DNA of 64,000 nucleotides from JBNJFY01 sp051747265 (GTDB lineage: Bacteria > Bacteroidota > Rhodothermia > Balneolales > Balneolaceae). Below the pieces are notes generated by a model that saw only the letters and a list, made by a program, of their open reading frames with translations, searched no databases and had not been told where the DNA came from. This document shows, piece by piece, positions 6,853 through 17,412 of this stretch. The DNA is taken from the NCBI GenBank assembly GCA_051747265.1, contig JBNJFY010000002.1, positions 186,001 through 250,000 on the forward strand. The letters run 5' to 3'. A program made the position numbers and the translations under genes. Positions within the stretch are counted from its first letter, which is position 1. Each line of letters opens with the position of its first letter.

Positions 6853-9336
6853 TTAATTATCGGGATTCAGGATATTATCGATACGTGCTTTGGCGTCATT
6901 GAGATGCGCTTTGCTAGCACGATCATTGGTACGACGTAATCCACGATCGATTTCGTTATCCAATGTCGTCAATTGCTCCCGAACCAGAGCGCGAATATCA
7001 GACTGACTTACATCTACATCGGTCCAACCGAAGAAATTCTTCCAGGCACTGGGAATGTCGGGAAGCTCGTTGGTCATCATGTATTCCATGCGCTCCAGAT
7101 ACGCACGCTGTAGGTTACGACGATAGGTATCGATGGTGGCTCCGTTGCTGAGTTCGGTCCATACTGAGTTTCGGACATCATCCAGGAACTCAATCGGGGT
7201 GTAGGTGTCGTCGCCATGAATTGCTTCGGCTTCGATCATTCGAGCCAATCGCATCATATCCAGCGCTATACTCAACCCATTCGCCTGGCTTTGACGGATG
7301 GTATAAGCAATACCCGCACCTTCGAAGTTGCGAATGATTTCGGGTTTGATCATCCATTCCGGAGTCTGGAACACTTCCTCATCCAGGAAGGTCATGGCCC
7401 GGCGCTGCTTATCTTCGTCCACCATTTCATACACCGGCCCATCCTGATTATAGGTCTTCGGCGTTTCGTACATACCGCCGATGTTTCGGGCTACGTGACC
7501 GATGTACAAGTTGTACTGGCCTACCAAGCTGTTGTAGATCTCCGACATTTCGCCGTAGAATTCATTCTCTTCGTAGGTCCAGTCTTCCAAGTTGGTCAGA
7601 ATGCGCTTCAGATTTTCAATACCCAGCTCACTAGCTTCAACTGCATCATCACTTAAGTCTTCACGCTGTGAACGAGGGTCTATCTGATTGCCGGTTTGAC
7701 GTCCGTAGAAATACAGCGGATCTCCGGCACGCTCTAAGGTCCATTCATTGAGGGTCTCTTCCTCATCTTCGGCCGACTCAGCATCCGGGAAGTAAGAGTA
7801 GCCCCATTTTATCGCCCACTTGTCATACTCTCCGATTTTTGGGAAGAAGTGCTCTACGCCATCACCGGGTTGAGCAATGTAGTTGAATCGAGCGTAGTCC
7901 ATAATGGATGGTGCGGTACCGTGTGTAGCCGTGTAACTGGGCGAACGCAAAGAATCCACCGGAACCGCGTAGCTGGAACCCCAGTTGTGAGGAAGGCCAA
8001 TGGTGTGTCCGACTTCGTGAGCGGCCACAAATCGCATCAACTCACCCATCACTTCGGTCTCAAATTTTTGTCCACGTGCTTCCGGGTTGGCGGCCGCGGT
8101 CTGGACGAAATACCAATCGCGCAGCAAGCTCATAATATTGTGGTACCAACCAATATCACTTTCCAAAATCTGTCCGGATCGAGGATCGTGCACATGCGGA
8201 CCATAGGCGTTACGGATATCCGAAGCGAAATAACGGATTACCGAATAGCGCACATCTTCCGGACTCCAATCGGGATTTTCTTCTTTGCTAGGTGGATCCT
8301 TGGCAATAATGGCATTCTTGAACCCAGCTTCTTCAAACGCTTCTTGCCAATCCTCAACACCCTGCTTTAAATATGGGCGCCATTTCTTAGGAGTTGCCGG
8401 ATCGATGTAATACACAATGGGGTTGACCGGTTCCACCAACTCGCCCCGTTTATAGGCTTCAATATCTTTGGGAACCAGCTTATAGCGAGTAATAAAAGAC
8501 TTTGACTTCGCTTCTTGAGCTTCCGCGCCAAAATCGGTGGTGGACACACTGAAATAGCCCACCCGTGGATCATATTTCCGAACGCGCATGGGTTCTTCCG
8601 GCAGTATCACCATACTGTGATTAATTTCCAGCGATATGGAACCGGTGGATTCATTAGACGGCGGATTCGCAGCTGTATAGGTGAGCACCGCACGTGCTTC
8701 GATATTTTCCGGGTAACTACGGATGTGCTCCATAAACGTGCGGTCGCCATCCAAAAGTCGAACCTGGTAATATTTTCGAGCGCCCTGACTTAAACCAAGT
8801 GCGGGTACGTCGGAGGTAAACAAATCAGTAACTTCAATTACTACCCCAGAAGTATCTTTGTTCAAGGCTTTGATTGGGAAACTGTAAATAATGGGTTCAA
8901 AGTTGGAGTTTTGAACCGATTCGTACACCGGCAGGGTATCGTTGGCCGTATTTTCATAGGAAACACGACGCAATAGAATTTTATCACCTTTTCGCTGCCA
9001 GCGAACCGTTTGAGTGTTTAATTTTTCACCGCCATATCCGAGATTGGTGGCCGTTTTGGCAATACGACTGACCATCAACATCTCGCGATCCAGCAGATCA
9101 TTGGAGATTTCGTAAAAATAGGAATCGTCAATTTTGTGTACATCGAACAGACCCTCGTCGGTTTCTGCCTGGGATGTAATCACTTTGCTATATGGCTTGA
9201 TGCCCTCTTCTTGGCCACGAGCCTTTTGTGCCTGAGCTTGTTTGCTTTTGCTGCTCTTTTGCACGGACGAACAACCGCCGCCCAACAAACCGATCAGCAG
9301 CAAACCAATGCCCCAACGTGTTATCGTAGAATGCAT
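6853..9336 (-). CDS. Secreted zinc metalloprotease lipoprotein (DUF5117/DUF4953 type)
   Basis: An 827-residue protein with a lipoprotein signal peptide; the lipobox LLGGGC puts the lipidated cysteine at residue 22. The zinc motif HEVGHTIGLPHNW lies near residue 438 and matches the metzincin-like HExxHxxGxxH pattern, giving three zinc-binding His and a catalytic Glu. The long N-terminal part resembles DUF5118/DUF5117 regions that accompany this peptidase in Bacteroidota-type genomes. Expected location is the periplasm or outer surface; substrates are unknown. A terminator lies downstream. The neighbouring minus-strand gene encodes a second lipoprotein peptidase, suggesting extracellular protein or peptide breakdown. 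Confidence 0.88.
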   Translation of the reverse strand: MHSTITRWGIGLLLIGLLGGGCSSVQKSSKSKQAQAQKARGQEEGIKPYSKVITSQAETDEGLFDVHKIDDSYFYEISNDLLDREMLMVSRIAKTATNLGYGGEKLNTQTVRWQRKGDKILLRRVSYENTANDTLPVYESVQNSNFEPIIYSFPIKALNKDTSGVVIEVTDLFTSDVPALGLSQGARKYYQVRLLDGDRTFMEHIRSYPENIEARAVLTYTAANPPSNESTGSISLEINHSMVILPEEPMRVRKYDPRVGYFSVSTTDFGAEAQEAKSKSFITRYKLVPKDIEAYKRGELVEPVNPIVYYIDPATPKKWRPYLKQGVEDWQEAFEEAGFKNAIIAKDPPSKEENPDWSPEDVRYSVIRYFASDIRNAYGPHVHDPRSGQILESDIGWYHNIMSLLRDWYFVQTAAANPEARGQKFETEVMGELMRFVAAHEVGHTIGLPHNWGSSYAVPVDSLRSPSYTATHGTAPSIMDYARFNYIAQPGDGVEHFFPKIGEYDKWAIKWGYSYFPDAESAEDEEETLNEWTLERAGDPLYFYGRQTGNQIDPRSQREDLSDDAVEASELGIENLKRILTNLEDWTYEENEFYGEMSEIYNSLVGQYNLYIGHVARNIGGMYETPKTYNQDGPVYEMVDEDKQRRAMTFLDEEVFQTPEWMIKPEIIRNFEGAGIAYTIRQSQANGLSIALDMMRLARMIEAEAIHGDDTYTPIEFLDDVRNSVWTELSNGATIDTYRRNLQRAYLERMEYMMTNELPDIPSAWKNFFGWTDVDVSQSDIRALVREQLTTLDNEIDRGLRRTNDRASKAHLNDAKARIDNILNPDN

Positions 9337-9440
9337 AGTGGTCTGAGTTTAATGAAACGTTTATTAAATTGATTTAACCGAACCAAGGTAAGCGACCTGC
9401 AATAGATTGCAAGCGTACACATTTAATAGGATGTAAAAGT

Positions 9441-9690
9441 ATCAGTGTGTCAGTGCTTCAGTGCTTCAGTGCGTCAGTGCTTCAGTGTATCAATGTAATA
9501 GATATTACGTGCTCAAGTAACGCTTCGAAACCTTTGTAAGATTGGAGCCATAATTACATATCATTGAATTAAAACTCCGAATTGAACATTTGGCTCCGTG
9601 ATATATTCCCAGCAAGCCCCTACTGTCACACTGAAGCACTGACACACTGAAGCACTGAAGCACTGACACACTGAAGCACTGAAACACTGA
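9441..9690. repeat. Word-arm inverted element E1 (CAGTGCTT words)
   Basis: A 250-bp element whose arms are tandem, slightly varied 9-base words such as TCAGTGCTT and CAGTGTGT. The arms are inverted at 9441-9495 and 9624-9690. An inner hairpin pairs GGAGCCA (9544) with TGGCTCC (9590). On the minus strand the element begins immediately after the TAA of the peptidase gene. It occupies the rest of the 354-bp gap; 9337-9440 probably holds the metalloprotease promoter. Confidence 0.8.
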
Positions 9691-11889
9691 TTACTGAAGT
9701 AGTTTTGTATGGAAGCCGGTGAAGATGAGTTTGTCGGTTTGCTCCTCGATGATTTTGGCGGTGGGTTTTCCAGCTCCATGGCCCGCTTTTTCTTCAATAC
9801 GAATCAAAATAGGATCTCCAGATCGATCGTGTTCCTGTAGAGTAGCCGTAAACTTAAACGAGTGCGAAGGCACCACACGATCGTCATGATCCGCGGTAGT
9901 AATTAAGGTAGCGGGATAATCAACGCCCTCTTCTACATTGTGGATAGGCGAGTAGTTGTTGAGGTATTCGAACATCTCCTTGCTCTCTTCGCTGGTTCCG
10001 TAGTCACTGGCCCAGGCCCACCCGATAGTAAATTTGTGATATCGCAGCATATCCAGCACACCCACGGCAGGCAAAGCTACTTTAAACAGATCGGGCCGTT
10101 GGGTCATACATGCCCCTACCAGCAATCCGCCATTGGATCCGCCTGATATGGCCAGACGCTTGCTGGAGGTGTAGCGGTTATCGATCAGGTATTCCGCGGC
10201 CGCGATGAAATCATCAAACACATTCTGCTTCTGCATCTTGGTGCCCTGCTTATGCCAAGACTCGCCGTACTCACCGCCTCCCCTAAGATTAGGTACCGCA
10301 TATATACCTCCCATATCCATCCACACCAGATTACTGATGCTGAATCGAGGTGTTAAGCTGATATTAAACCCTCCATAGCCATATAGCAGCGTGGGATAAT
10401 AGCCTTGCTTGCGCAGATCCAGTTTTTCCTTGAAGGATAGATCGTCGCTCATCAACGACTTCTTGTAACTGATGAACATAGGGATTTCCGTTCCATCCTT
10501 ACTTTCATAAAAGACTTGTTCGGTTACATACTCCTCCGGATCGAAAGCTACGGTCGGTTCCCGGTGGAGCGTCGTTTCCCCAGTTTCCAAATCATATAAA
10601 TAGATGGTACTGGGACGATTAAAGGACGAGTAACTATAAAACAGCTGACTACTATCCGTATTCCCATTTAATGCTTCTACACTGCCTACTCCGGGAAGCA
10701 TAATCTCTTGTTGCTCACCTGTTTCCAAATCATGGACGTATAACGTTGATTTCACATCCTCCAGATACTCCAACGCCAATTGGTTGCCAGCCGGCTCTAC
10801 TTGTTGCAGTACATGGTTACGTTCGGGAATCACTTCCACCCAGTTGGACTTTCCAGGATTATCAATGTCCACAGCAATCACCCGGTATTTGGGCGCTTGC
10901 CAATTGGTTTTGAAATAAAAGCGAGTTCCCTCATTGGTGATGTATTGATACCTGGCATCAAAATCGTTGAGCAACTTGATCACTTCGCCTTTATTGGGGC
11001 CAGACATAGGCCGGATATAGAAACGATTGCGCTCATCGGTTCCCTGAGTAACGGTCAACGTCAGGTAGTTACCATCTTCGGTCATTTGTGGATAAAATCC
11101 CCAATCAGGATGCTCCGGATCTTCATAAATCAATTGATCCGATTGCTGTGCGGAGCCCACTCGGTGATAGTACACTTGCATGCGCTGATTTTGGGCCTCC
11201 AGTTTATCTCCGTTTTTCGGTTCCGGATACCGAGCGTAGTAAAACCCGTTACTGGTAGAAGTCCAGGTCATGCTCGAAAACTTAATCCATTGCAGCTCAT
11301 CTCTCAGGTCGCGTCCGGTTCGCAAGTCCTTTACTCTGAATTCGCGCCAATCAGATCCGCTTCGGGAGATTCCATAAGCTAAATACCTTCCGTTGGGGCT
11401 TACTTTGTAGGTACTCAACGCCACCGTACCATCATCCGATAATGTATTAGGATCCAGTACCACTTGTCCCTTTTCGCCTAGCATATCCGTACGATACATC
11501 ACCGACTGATCTTGCAGTCCATCGTTATAGAAATAGTAGTAATAATCTCCTTCTTGTTGCGGAGCGGAATACTTGGGATAGTCCCACCACTGGGTCAATT
11601 TATCTTTTACCTGCTCTCGGCCGGGTAGTTTTTGCAAATAGGGCATAGTCACTGCATTTTGCTTCTGCACCCAATCAGCTGTTTCCTCAGAGTCCAAGTC
11701 CTCCAACCAGCGGTAAGGGTCACTGACTTCCGTTCCGAAATAGGTATCTGTGGAATCCACCTTTCGGGTTTCAGGGTAGGTAATACCCGGATCTTGTTGC
11801 TTGCTTTGAGAGGACTCGCACCCATACCCACTAAGTATTAGTAAAATGGTGGTTGCCAAACCCAATACCTGCATTCGAATGTTATTCAT
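9691..11889 (-). CDS. Prolyl oligopeptidase family serine peptidase (S9A), lipoprotein
   Basis: A 732-residue enzyme with an N-terminal signal peptide and lipobox LSGYGC (lipidated Cys24). The N-terminal two thirds fit the seven-bladed propeller of S9A peptidases, including the DPYRWLEDLDS opening. The C-terminal hydrolase has the nucleophile in SGGSNGGLLVGA (about residue 585), the acid in ADHDDRVVPSHSFKF (about 668) and the histidine in KAGHGAGKPT (about 704). It cleaves short proline-containing peptides. The lipoprotein signal places it in the envelope. A word-arm repeat abuts the stop codon directly. Confidence 0.92.
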   Translation of the reverse strand: MNNIRMQVLGLATTILLILSGYGCESSQSKQQDPGITYPETRKVDSTDTYFGTEVSDPYRWLEDLDSEETADWVQKQNAVTMPYLQKLPGREQVKDKLTQWWDYPKYSAPQQEGDYYYYFYNDGLQDQSVMYRTDMLGEKGQVVLDPNTLSDDGTVALSTYKVSPNGRYLAYGISRSGSDWREFRVKDLRTGRDLRDELQWIKFSSMTWTSTSNGFYYARYPEPKNGDKLEAQNQRMQVYYHRVGSAQQSDQLIYEDPEHPDWGFYPQMTEDGNYLTLTVTQGTDERNRFYIRPMSGPNKGEVIKLLNDFDARYQYITNEGTRFYFKTNWQAPKYRVIAVDIDNPGKSNWVEVIPERNHVLQQVEPAGNQLALEYLEDVKSTLYVHDLETGEQQEIMLPGVGSVEALNGNTDSSQLFYSYSSFNRPSTIYLYDLETGETTLHREPTVAFDPEEYVTEQVFYESKDGTEIPMFISYKKSLMSDDLSFKEKLDLRKQGYYPTLLYGYGGFNISLTPRFSISNLVWMDMGGIYAVPNLRGGGEYGESWHKQGTKMQKQNVFDDFIAAAEYLIDNRYTSSKRLAISGGSNGGLLVGACMTQRPDLFKVALPAVGVLDMLRYHKFTIGWAWASDYGTSEESKEMFEYLNNYSPIHNVEEGVDYPATLITTADHDDRVVPSHSFKFTATLQEHDRSGDPILIRIEEKAGHGAGKPTAKIIEEQTDKLIFTGFHTKLLQ

Positions 11890-12114
11890 AGCCTACCCGT
11901 CTATTGTTAATTAAACCCTGGATACTAATTTGCAGCGTAATGTAAATAAGTAGCATATTTTGTGAACCGTCAACTTTAATGTTTTATACAACACTATATT
12001 TTACGTCTTTTAGCCCTTTTAAGACGAATCTGCAAATAATGAAATTGAATCCTATTGGAATTTCCCGTTTATTTTAACACTTAAGTGTGATTAAACAGGA
12101 TCGAAAATCCCTCT

Positions 12115-12732
12115 ATGGGTCTACAACTTACCTTAAAAGAATCTCGGCACTACGTACATCTGGTTCATTTTTTTAAGAACCTGAAAAAAACCGGTGCCAT
12201 CGCGCCCAGTTCGAAGTTTCTAACCAAAGATCTGCTGGAGCCGCTGTACAATACCTTACAAAATAGCCCCGACCGAAAATTAAATATCCTGGAAATCGGA
12301 CCGGGTACAGGCCCGCTCACCAAACGTTTGTCCAATATCATTCGACCCCAGGACCATCTGGATATTGTAGAAATCAACGAAGCCTTTTATCAATTCATCG
12401 ATACTCGTTTCAGCTCTGACAACATAGATGTTCATCACATTGATTTTCTGAAGTTTGATCCGGGCAAAGAGTACAATTTTATCTTTAGCAGTCTTCCCTA
12501 CGAATCCCTCCCTACGCAGATAAGTAGCTCTATATGGCAACACAAGCTAGATCTTTGTTGCGATGAAGGCACGTATATCAGCTACTATAAGTACTTGCAG
12601 TTCAATCAATTTAAATGTGATTTTGAACGCGAAGTAGTGGATAAGTTTAAGACCAAGAAAAAGCTGGTCTGGTTAAACCTTCCGCCCGCTCAATGTTTTA
12701 CCCTACAAGTGGGGAACAGCCCCAACTCATAA
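12115..12732 (+). CDS. Class I SAM methyltransferase, phospholipid/rRNA-dimethylase-like
   Basis: A 205-residue protein with the SAM-binding motif ILEIGPGTGPLTKRL near residues 60-74 and an acidic motif DIVEINEAFYQF for the ribose. The N-terminus, FFKNLKKTGAIAPSSKFLTKDL, is typical of the small branch that includes phosphatidylethanolamine N-methyltransferase (PmtA) and KsgA-like proteins. Length and this N-terminal motif favour a phospholipid methyltransferase over an rRNA dimethylase, but substrate is not proven. It is a lone plus-strand gene between minus-strand clusters. Confidence 0.7.
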   Translation: MGLQLTLKESRHYVHLVHFFKNLKKTGAIAPSSKFLTKDLLEPLYNTLQNSPDRKLNILEIGPGTGPLTKRLSNIIRPQDHLDIVEINEAFYQFIDTRFSSDNIDVHHIDFLKFDPGKEYNFIFSSLPYESLPTQISSSIWQHKLDLCCDEGTYISYYKYLQFNQFKCDFEREVVDKFKTKKKLVWLNLPPAQCFTLQVGNSPNS

Positions 12733-12830
12733 ATACTCCCACACCGTTTTTTATGTAGACGATGCTTCAGGGGATAAGTATATCTGTCTGACAATCTGTA
12801 GGTGAGCCTCTCGACTAACTATCACTCCAT

Positions 12831-12865
12831 AAAAAAAGCGCCGAAGTTGAAATCAACTTCGGCGC
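12831..12865 (-). terminator. Rho-independent terminator after susD-like gene
   Basis: A perfect 12-bp stem, GCGCCGAAGTTG/CAACTTCGGCGC, with a four-base loop. On the minus strand it is followed by seven T. It lies about 40 bp past the SusD-like stop and ends the SusC/SusD transcript. It could also stop the convergent methyltransferase transcript. Confidence 0.9.
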
Positions 12866-12902
12866 TTGTGTATTAGTGCATTAAGCTAAATGCGGGGAAG
12901 AG

Positions 12903-14258
12903 TTAACTTCCATATCCATCATTTTGCGTCAGATTGGGATTAGCATCCATCTCACGTTGTGGGATAGGGAATACTAAGTTATCTGCATCCCAAGATATAC
13001 TACCCACACTGCCACCTGTTCTTTTAGTGTCGAATAGGAAGTGTCCTTCGTAAGCAAGCTCTAGCACTCGCTCTTCAAGAATATCTTGCAGGGTAATATT
13101 ATCCAATGCCGTGTACGTAGACGCATTGGCTCGGGATCGCAATTCATTCAAGTCCTCATAGGGAGCTTGACCCGTAAAAGGTGCTCCCAAGCGGAAGTTC
13201 GCTTCTGCGCGAATCAAATACATTTCAGCCAATCGAATAACATTGACATTTCCGTATTGATTCTGCCACTTACCAGTGCGTGTTTCACCCGTAATTGGAT
13301 CGGTATAGAACAACGCTAATCGATCATCACCAGCTTCATATCTATCTAAATGTTGCTGTTGAATTTCGATGTCACCTCGTCCACCGTACTGCTGTGAAGC
13401 ATAGAAGGTATGCAGATTATTAACACCATCCTGTGAAGTAACTTGTGTGGCAAAGATATCCTCACTGGTATTGGTATTACTATTATTAAATGCATCTGCA
13501 TAATTACCAACCAGGCTAAATCCACCATTGGTGATTACATCATGCGCCATATCGCGGGCATCGGCATACTCTCCCATATGGAGATAAACACGAGCCAGCA
13601 TCGCCTTTGCGGCATAACTAGTGGCGAAAACACCATTACTTCCGGTTAATAAACCTTCAGCACTGGTTAAGTCCGCAATGACTTGGTCATACACTTGCTG
13701 AACAGTATTCCGGCTTACATTAGAAGATTCATCAATACCCCGGGTTGGTTCCGTTAAAACCGGAACCCCTGGAGCACTGGGATCTTCATTGTAGTCCGGT
13801 GCATATAATCGCACCAACTGGAAATAAATACTGGCACGGAGAAATTTGGCTTCTCCCTCTACCCGGTCTTGTTCAGCTGCATCTACGACATCGAGAGCCG
13901 AAAGTACATTATTAGCTACGTTAATAGCCTGATAGGCGTCCAGCCAGGTAGCCCTAGCGTTTTCGTTATCAACCAGCATATTTTTCTGGAAGACTTGGGT
14001 AGGCCCTTCATACGTACCTGACCATTGGGCATCTCCAGAGGTTCCCAGTAAATCAGGCAACATATAAAAATGGCCGCCATACAAATCGGAACCCCCAAAG
14101 TTGTCATAGGCGCCGTAAAGCACCGCTTGAACATTCGATGAGGTGGTAAGTGCTTGATCTTCACTTATTGACTGTTGTGGTTCTGTGTCCAGCAAACTGT
14201 CACAGCCCCAAAACAGCAGCAGTGACAAGATCGCTGCAATTGTTTTAAATCGTCTCAT
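12903..14258 (-). CDS. RagB/SusD family outer-membrane nutrient-binding lipoprotein
   Basis: A 451-residue lipoprotein with signal peptide and lipobox (LLLFWGC). It has the SusD helical pattern: early SEDQALTTSSNVQAVLYGAYDNF, an RASIYFQLVRLYAPDY segment, and the C-terminal RLAEMYLIRAEANFRLG and ILEERVLELAYEGHFLFDTKR signatures. SusD proteins cap the SusC channel and bind the glycan or peptide ligand at the cell surface. It follows the SusC gene by 40 bp. No glycoside hydrolase or SusE/F gene is adjacent, so the ligand is unknown. The nearest secreted enzymes are peptidases and a cyanophycinase-like protein, which hints at peptide or polymer uptake. Confidence 0.93.
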   Translation of the reverse strand: MRRFKTIAAILSLLLFWGCDSLLDTEPQQSISEDQALTTSSNVQAVLYGAYDNFGGSDLYGGHFYMLPDLLGTSGDAQWSGTYEGPTQVFQKNMLVDNENARATWLDAYQAINVANNVLSALDVVDAAEQDRVEGEAKFLRASIYFQLVRLYAPDYNEDPSAPGVPVLTEPTRGIDESSNVSRNTVQQVYDQVIADLTSAEGLLTGSNGVFATSYAAKAMLARVYLHMGEYADARDMAHDVITNGGFSLVGNYADAFNNSNTNTSEDIFATQVTSQDGVNNLHTFYASQQYGGRGDIEIQQQHLDRYEAGDDRLALFYTDPITGETRTGKWQNQYGNVNVIRLAEMYLIRAEANFRLGAPFTGQAPYEDLNELRSRANASTYTALDNITLQDILEERVLELAYEGHFLFDTKRTGGSVGSISWDADNLVFPIPQREMDANPNLTQNDGYGS

Positions 14259-14298
14259 AATAGGATGTATTTAAATTCATTTTGAGATTGTGACGCAA

Positions 14299-17200
14299 TT
14301 AAAATCCGATATTGATACCGACACTGACCGAACGCGGCTGTGGAGCAGCGTAAAAGTCATTACCCAAAGCAATATTGCTGCCCAGGTAATCGGTACTTAC
14401 TTCCGGATCCCAGCCATCATAATCGGTGAAAGTGATTAAATTACTTCCGGTCACAAAAAGTCGGACCTTATCCATATTTAATCGATTCAACAGATCAGCT
14501 GGTAAATTGTACGCCAACGTAGCGGTTTTTAGTCGCAGGTAAGAACCATCACTCAGGTAACGAGAAGAGGCCTGCGTACCATTACCGTAATACAAACGGG
14601 CTTGCGGCACCATGGTTCGTTCACCCGGTGTAGTCCATGCATCGAGCTGGTCGGTCGTCTGGTTATCGAAATACCATCCAGAAGCGGACTGATACTGTCC
14701 ACCACCGTTATAGATATCGTTTCCATAAACGAACTGCCAAGTCATATCAAAATCGAACCCTTTCCAAGACATTTTGTTGGTGAAACCACCAATGAAATCT
14801 GGGTTAGGATCGCCGATGACCGTACGTTCCGCCACATTGGGATTAGCGGTAACATAGCGTCCGTCAAACTCAAAGACCGAACCACTGTTTAGTTCCGTTT
14901 GAGTAGGTTCGCGATTCAGATAGAAAATAGCGTCACCGTTATCGGGATTCGCGCCGGCGAATTCATAGGCGTAGAACACACCAATCGCTTCTCCTTCAAC
15001 CGCGCGGTTCACATAACCACCTTCAATCACCTGTCCGTCAAGGTTGGTAATCTTGTTTCGGTTAAAGGCAATATTGAAGCTGCTTGACCAGAAGAAGTCT
15101 CCGGTAGAATTAATGGTATTAACAACGAACTCGAAACCTTTGTTTTCCAGCTCACCTACGTTACGCAGCTGAGAGGAGAAACCGGTAGTTCCCGGAACGT
15201 TTACCCCAAGCAATAAGTCGGTGGTATTCTTGATATAGTAATCAATTTCACCACTGATGCGATCATCAAATAGTCCCCAATCCAAACCAACATCTATCTG
15301 ATTTGTAGTTTCCCACTTCAGATCCGGGTTTGGAGTTTGTGAAGGCACCAAGGCTGAGTTGCCGGCATACGCGATACCACTGTACAATCCAAGTGCCGGG
15401 AAATTATCAATATTGGCGTTACCCGTAATTCCGTAACTGGCTCGAAGCTTCATAAAGCTGATAGCATCGATATCTTGCAGGAATTCTTCTTCAGAAAGAA
15501 TCCAACCAACAGAAACGGATGGGAATGTACCGTAGCGATTATTCTCACCGAATCGGGAAGAACCATCTACACGAACACTACCACCAATCAAATACTTATC
15601 ATTGAGCTTGTAGTTCGCTCGTAAGAAGTAGGAGAGGAAGCTGTATTCGGTGTCTGTAGAGCTACCGTACGTAATATCCGCTGCGTTAGCGATGTTGGTG
15701 AAGTTATCATTGGGGAAATTCTCACCCTGAACACCAGTAAAGGTTTGATTTACCCAGTTGTAACTGGTTCCCAATACCAATTCTAAATCATGCGATTCAG
15801 CAAATGTGTCTTTATAGGTGAAGTAACTGTTGCTAGTATAGTTACGAGCTTCGGTCCATGCGTTATACCCTGAACCTTTGGCCCCTACATAATAATCCAA
15901 CTGTGTATTATAGTAGTACTCCTCATTCTGATTAATGACATCCATCCCGAACTCGGTCTTGAAACTCAAGTTGGACAGTATATCATATTCGGCGAACACA
16001 TTACCCAACGTATGGAAGGTCGCTGTTTCAAAGTAAGAGTTGTCCGTAATATCAAGCGCGTTATAGTAGTAGGTATTGATATTATACTCTTCACTTTTTT
16101 GATAACCGGCCGTATTGGGATCCGCATCAGCGTAGAACGGTGAAATCGGAGCCTGTGCCACCATCTGCATGGGGGTTTCAAACAGGTTATCGTTACCGAG
16201 TCGATTGTTGATCGTACGGTTCACATTCAAGCGTAAACCCAGATCCAGTTTATCAGTTGCTTTGTGATCAACATTAATACGACCATTGTACTTGGTGTAG
16301 GAGTTGTCGATCAGAATACCTTCTTCGTCGCTGTAACCACCGCCGATGAAGAAGCTGGTTTTTTCACCACCGCCACTGGCATTAAGGGTAAATCGACGGG
16401 AAGAAGCATCCTGGAAGGCTTGATCTTGCCAATCATAATTAGTGGGATTCTGCAGATCATTGCCTTGGGCCAAATAACTTACCATTGGAGTGTAATAGTT
16501 ATTCATCCAAAACGCTTCGGCAGTGGCTTGATCTCCCCAATAACCAAGACGCGTTTCATACGCCGCGCTTCCTTTAGCCGCTTCTTCGAAAAACGACAAA
16601 TACTGCTCGGCATTCATCCAATCACGCTTATTGGTTGGCTCACTAATACCAGTCTGATACGTCACGTTGAACTTCGTGTCTCCGGCCACACCACTTTTGG
16701 TGGTAATGAGAACGACACCATTAGACGCACGAGATCCGTAGATAGCAGTAGCAGAAGCATCCTTCAGGACCGTTACCGACTCAATATCACTTAAGTCGAG
16801 ACTAGCCATAGGATTGGTTTCGGCATCATCAGCCGAGGATAACGACTCGGAAATCACCGGTACGCCATCAATTACGTAGAGCGGTTGGCTACTTGCTGAA
16901 ATCGAAGAAGCACCGCGAATACGAACGCTGATCGCCTGACCAAGCTTACCGTTTCCGGCGTTTACAAATACACCGGCCGCACGACCCTGTATCGCATTTT
17001 CAATACTGTTAACGGGAACGCGTTCAATATCTTCACCGCTCACTTCAGCGATATTACCAGTTACATCCTCTTTAATTTGAGAACCGTAACCAACAACAAC
17101 CACGTCTTCGAGCTGTTTAATATCAGGTTGCAAGGCCACATCAATGGTTGTTCTACCATTGATTTCTACCTCTTGTCGCAAGAAGCCAACATAAGAAAAC

Positions 17201-17412
17201 ATTAATGTTCCATCGGACGGAGCCTGAATGGTATATTTTCCGTTGACATCTGTAGTAGTACCTCGTGTAGTTCCTTGTAGCTGAACCGTTACTCCGGGGA
17301 GGGGCATGTCATCTTCTGCGCTGATAACCGTACCCGTAACCGTAGTTTGGGCCCACGTCATAGACGTAAAAGCAAACAAGAAAACGATGCTAGATAGTAA
17401 CAATCGTTTCAT
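14299..17412 (-). CDS. SusC/RagA family TonB-linked outer-membrane transporter
   Basis: A 1037-residue TonB-dependent transporter. A signal peptide ending in TMTWA is followed by a carboxypeptidase-regulatory-like domain (TVTGTVISAEDDMPLPGV), a plug with the SusC signature (VVVGYGSQIKEDVTGNIAEV), and a large 22-strand barrel that ends in an aromatic-terminal strand (SVSVGINIGF). With SusD it imports large ligands across the outer membrane using TonB energy. The start at 17412 (MKRLLLSSIVFLF) gives a normal signal peptide. No anti-sigma/ECF sigma pair is present next to it. Confidence 0.95.
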   Translation of the reverse strand: MKRLLLSSIVFLFAFTSMTWAQTTVTGTVISAEDDMPLPGVTVQLQGTTRGTTTDVNGKYTIQAPSDGTLMFSYVGFLRQEVEINGRTTIDVALQPDIKQLEDVVVVGYGSQIKEDVTGNIAEVSGEDIERVPVNSIENAIQGRAAGVFVNAGNGKLGQAISVRIRGASSISASSQPLYVIDGVPVISESLSSADDAETNPMASLDLSDIESVTVLKDASATAIYGSRASNGVVLITTKSGVAGDTKFNVTYQTGISEPTNKRDWMNAEQYLSFFEEAAKGSAAYETRLGYWGDQATAEAFWMNNYYTPMVSYLAQGNDLQNPTNYDWQDQAFQDASSRRFTLNASGGGEKTSFFIGGGYSDEEGILIDNSYTKYNGRINVDHKATDKLDLGLRLNVNRTINNRLGNDNLFETPMQMVAQAPISPFYADADPNTAGYQKSEEYNINTYYYNALDITDNSYFETATFHTLGNVFAEYDILSNLSFKTEFGMDVINQNEEYYYNTQLDYYVGAKGSGYNAWTEARNYTSNSYFTYKDTFAESHDLELVLGTSYNWVNQTFTGVQGENFPNDNFTNIANAADITYGSSTDTEYSFLSYFLRANYKLNDKYLIGGSVRVDGSSRFGENNRYGTFPSVSVGWILSEEEFLQDIDAISFMKLRASYGITGNANIDNFPALGLYSGIAYAGNSALVPSQTPNPDLKWETTNQIDVGLDWGLFDDRISGEIDYYIKNTTDLLLGVNVPGTTGFSSQLRNVGELENKGFEFVVNTINSTGDFFWSSSFNIAFNRNKITNLDGQVIEGGYVNRAVEGEAIGVFYAYEFAGANPDNGDAIFYLNREPTQTELNSGSVFEFDGRYVTANPNVAERTVIGDPNPDFIGGFTNKMSWKGFDFDMTWQFVYGNDIYNGGGQYQSASGWYFDNQTTDQLDAWTTPGERTMVPQARLYYGNGTQASSRYLSDGSYLRLKTATLAYNLPADLLNRLNMDKVRLFVTGSNLITFTDYDGWDPEVSTDYLGSNIALGNDFYAAPQPRSVSVGINIGF

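Noticed and set aside
9441..9495. Short tandem repeats resembling a CRISPR array
   Set aside because: The period is about 9 bases with no spacers, no 20-40-base repeat unit and no cas genes. The copies are inverted at 9624-9690.
12165..12543. Minus-strand frames across the small methyltransferase
   Set aside because: The plus-strand gene carries a clear SAM motif, and the minus frames overlap it fully without motifs.
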